A stretch of DNA of 64,000 bases from Microcella alkaliphila (GTDB taxonomy: Bacteria > Actinomycetota > Actinomycetes > Actinomycetales > Microbacteriaceae), in NCBI RefSeq assembly GCF_004216855.1, contig NZ_SGXT01000014.1:186001-250000 (forward strand). Reading direction: 5' to 3'. A program made the translations under genes and the position numbers. Under the pieces are notes generated by a model that saw nothing but the letters and a program-made list of their open reading frames with translations, made no database searches and was not told where the DNA came from. Shown one piece after another: positions 61,825 through 64,000 of the stretch (the stretch's first letter is position 1; the number at the start of each line of letters is the position of its first letter).

Positions 61825-63951
61825 TTACTTGCGCGACTTCTTGCCGGCGAGCAGATCCTTCTCGTCGATGGGCGCAAGGCCGCGGGCGCGAAGGTCGGCA
61901 TAGTGTGCACGCGCCTCCTCCTGCCGTTCCGCCTCGACGCCGGTCGCGATCTCGGCGCGGATGTGCGCATCCTCCAACAGGAACGCGTCGGTCAGCGCTC
62001 GCGCGTGCGGGCGAAGGCGCGGTAGCAGGCGGCCGTCGATGTAGTCGGTGATTGCCTGAGCGCGGTGCGACGAGAGGCGACCGTGCATGAGATACCAGGC
62101 GAGGTTCTTCTCGATGAGCGTGAAGCCGAACAGGTCGCGCAGCCACGTGAGCACGGTCTTCGTACCCGCGTGCTCGATGCGGTCGAGCGCCTCGGTGAAT
62201 GCCTCCCACTGCAGCAGCTCGCCGTGCGCGCGGGCCGTCTCGATCAGCTCGTTCTGGTGACGGTTGAACAGCTCGGCCGCGTCCTTCTTGCTGAGCTTCG
62301 ACGCCCCGCGGAGGCGGCCGGCGAGCTCGGCGACCATCGTCTCGACGCGGTCGGTGAGCAGTTGGCGCTGCGACGCGGTGTCGCGCACGTAGCCGACCGA
62401 GCGGGCGGTCGAGCCAAAGTCGGCGACCGACTGGGCGAGGCGGCGCAAGCCCGACTTGTTGAAGGCGCGGTCGCCGACCTGCTCAACGACATAGCCGGCG
62501 AGCGCCCCGGCGTCGGCCTTGGCGAACTTCTTGGAGTAGTCGGTGAGCAGGCGCTTGGCCACGAGCTGCAGCAGCACGTTGTTGTCACCTTCGAACGTGA
62601 CGTACACGTCGAGGTCGGCGCGCAATTGCACGAGTCGGTTCTCGGCGAGGAATCCCTGGCCGCCGCACGCCTCTCGGGCCTCCTGGATGATGTCGAGGGC
62701 GCCCCAGGTGCTGAGCGGCTTGAGCGCCGCGGCAAGGGTCTCGAGGTCTTGGCGCGACTCGTCGGTGTCGTCAGCGCCCGAGAACACGGCGTCGAACTTC
62801 TCGAGGAACACCTCGTGGGCGAACGACATCGCGTAGGTCTGGGCGAGGCGGGGCAACAGCCGGCGCTGGTGGCGCTGATAGTCCATCAGGACGACCTCGT
62901 CGCTGTCGCCGCCGGCGAACTGCCGCCGCTCGGTCCCGTAGCGAATCGCGATCGTCAGGGCGAGCTTGCTCGCAACGGTGCAGGCACCGTCAAGCGACAC
63001 GCGACCCTGCACGAGTGTGCCCAGCATGGTGAAGAAGCGGCGGCCGGGGCTCTCGATGGGCGAGGTGTAGACGCCGTTCTCGTCGACGTCGCCGTAGCGG
63101 TTGAGCAGGTTCTCCCGGGGCACGCGCACGTTGGTGAAGTGCAGGCGCCCGTTGTCGATGCCGTTGAGGCCTCCCTTGAGCCCGTCGTCTTCGCCGCCAA
63201 CGCCGGGCAGGAACTCGCCTTTGTCGTCACGAATCGGCACGTAGATCGCGTGCACACCGTGGTTGACGCCGCGCGTGATGAGCTGCGCGAACACGACGGC
63301 AGCCTTCGCGTGCAGTGCGGCGTTGCCGAGGTAGTCCTTCCAGGCGGCGCGGAACGGAGTGTTGATGACCCACTCATCAGTGGCGGGGTCATAGGTCGCA
63401 GTCGTGCCGACGGCCGACACGTCGGAGCCGTGCCCCGTCTCGGTCATGGCGAAGGCGCCGGGAACCTCGAGGGTCAAGGTCGGGGGAAGCAGCCTCTCGT
63501 GGTGCTTCTCGGTGCCGAGGTGCTGAATGGCGGCGGCGAAGAGGCCCCACTGCACGCCCGACTTGATCTGCATGCTGGGGTCACCGAGCACGAGCTCTTC
63601 GAAGCTCGCGATGTTGCCACCGTTGTCTTCGTCTCCGCCGACCGACTTCGGGAAGGCGCGGTGCACCGAGCCGGCCTCCACCAGCTTGTGGAGTTGGCCG
63701 AGCACGCGCTCGCGGTGGGCGTCTTTGCCGAGCTCGGGGTCGCGGTGAAACTCGGGGCGCGTCATCAGTTCGCGTGCGTGCTTGCGTGCGTACGACCACT
63801 GCCCGAGTAGCTGTTCGCCGAGAGCGGCGACGTCGATCGTGAGGGGAAGGTCGACCTCTCCCGTGACCGGGGCAATGCCGGCGGCGTCTGCGGCCACGGC
63901 ATCCTCGGTGGGCGTGGCGGGGCGGGTGCTGCTGTCGGTGAGCTGCGTCAT
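61825..63951 (-). CDS. Acyl-CoA oxidase
   Basis: A 708-residue FAD enzyme for the first step of fatty-acyl-CoA beta-oxidation, passing electrons to oxygen. Domains: helical N-terminus (to residue 150), the beta domain with FAMTETGHGSDVSAVGTTATYD and GVNHGVHAIYVPIRD, and the C-terminal ACOX domain (ALKPLSTWGALDIIQEAREACGGQGFL, glutamate base in REACGG). Length matches peroxisomal-type ACOX, longer than acyl-CoA dehydrogenases. The start at 63951 is followed by an acidic/Thr leader; the end of the window shows no partner gene. Confidence 0.93.
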   Translation of the reverse strand: MTQLTDSSTRPATPTEDAVAADAAGIAPVTGEVDLPLTIDVAALGEQLLGQWSYARKHARELMTRPEFHRDPELGKDAHRERVLGQLHKLVEAGSVHRAFPKSVGGDEDNGGNIASFEELVLGDPSMQIKSGVQWGLFAAAIQHLGTEKHHERLLPPTLTLEVPGAFAMTETGHGSDVSAVGTTATYDPATDEWVINTPFRAAWKDYLGNAALHAKAAVVFAQLITRGVNHGVHAIYVPIRDDKGEFLPGVGGEDDGLKGGLNGIDNGRLHFTNVRVPRENLLNRYGDVDENGVYTSPIESPGRRFFTMLGTLVQGRVSLDGACTVASKLALTIAIRYGTERRQFAGGDSDEVVLMDYQRHQRRLLPRLAQTYAMSFAHEVFLEKFDAVFSGADDTDESRQDLETLAAALKPLSTWGALDIIQEAREACGGQGFLAENRLVQLRADLDVYVTFEGDNNVLLQLVAKRLLTDYSKKFAKADAGALAGYVVEQVGDRAFNKSGLRRLAQSVADFGSTARSVGYVRDTASQRQLLTDRVETMVAELAGRLRGASKLSKKDAAELFNRHQNELIETARAHGELLQWEAFTEALDRIEHAGTKTVLTWLRDLFGFTLIEKNLAWYLMHGRLSSHRAQAITDYIDGRLLPRLRPHARALTDAFLLEDAHIRAEIATGVEAERQEEARAHYADLRARGLAPIDEKDLLAGKKSRK

Positions 63952-64000
63952 GGTGTGTGTTCCGTTCGCACGTGATGGGCCGGCAGCAGGTCGCGCCGGC

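Overview
The window reads as chromosomal DNA of a high-G+C actinobacterium, most probably of the family Microbacteriaceae. The clues are strong G/C preference at third codon positions, frequent GTG starts, many 4-base start/stop overlaps, the gene order tilS-hpt-ftsH-folE-folP-folBK-DUF3180-PH-PH-DUF2520-panC-lysS, menaquinone genes beside a System II cytochrome c cluster, a short AspRS of the aspartate-tRNA(Asn) type, and carbohydrate ABC permeases with no ATPase gene beside them. The assignment is inferred from gene content; no 16S gene is present.

Layout. 1-6.7 kb: menB (cut by the window edge) and menC diverge; ccsB, resB, ccdA, a TlpA-like lipoprotein and a histidine phosphatase form a cytochrome c maturation operon. 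6.8-8.5 kb: aspS, a (GGCTC)17 microsatellite and a MITE-like palindrome. 8.5-14.8 kb: a Pr6Pr membrane protein, a quinone/electrophile-detoxification pair (ring-cleaving dioxygenase plus hydrolase) behind a MarR-type palindrome, glutathione peroxidase, and a 967-residue kinase-aminotransferase fusion. 14.8-17.6 kb: an HTH-MNT/HEPN module, two membrane proteins, a DUF1643 protein and tRNA-Ser. 17.6-24 kb: GDSL hydrolase, radA, an ArgA-type acetyltransferase, clpC. 24-30 kb: pirin, glutaminase-STAS, small membrane proteins, lysS. 30-40.4 kb: the pantothenate/folate/ftsH/hpt/tilS block on the minus strand. 40.5-44 kb: ppa and two paralogous secreted cell-wall hydrolases. 44-47.8 kb: tRNA-Glu, tRNA-Asp and tRNA-Phe, then a HipBA module and three small genes of uncertain function. 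47.8-55.1 kb: a glycan-utilisation locus (GH43 lipoprotein, two permeases, binding protein, LacI regulator, GH2 enzyme) with two matching operator palindromes. 55-64 kb: a nucleotidyltransferase, a MazEF-like pair, a DUF4143 ATPase, DUF554, a convergent GNAT/rhodanese pair whose ends run into each other, glutaredoxin, SDR, an isoprenylcysteine-methyltransferase-like protein and acyl-CoA oxidase.

Most genes are ordinary housekeeping. The least explained material is non-coding: at least four kinds of intergenic inverted repeats (menB/menC gap, downstream of aspS, five copies of a GTGTAGGA/TCCTACAC hairpin, and two tandem hairpins at 61.1-61.25 kb whose arms covary), three 23-bp direct repeats upstream of the DUF4143 ATPase, and self-palindromes directly upstream of each toxin-antitoxin-like module. 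I see no CRISPR array, prophage, integrase or transposase. No new defence or biosynthetic system can be claimed from the sequence alone.
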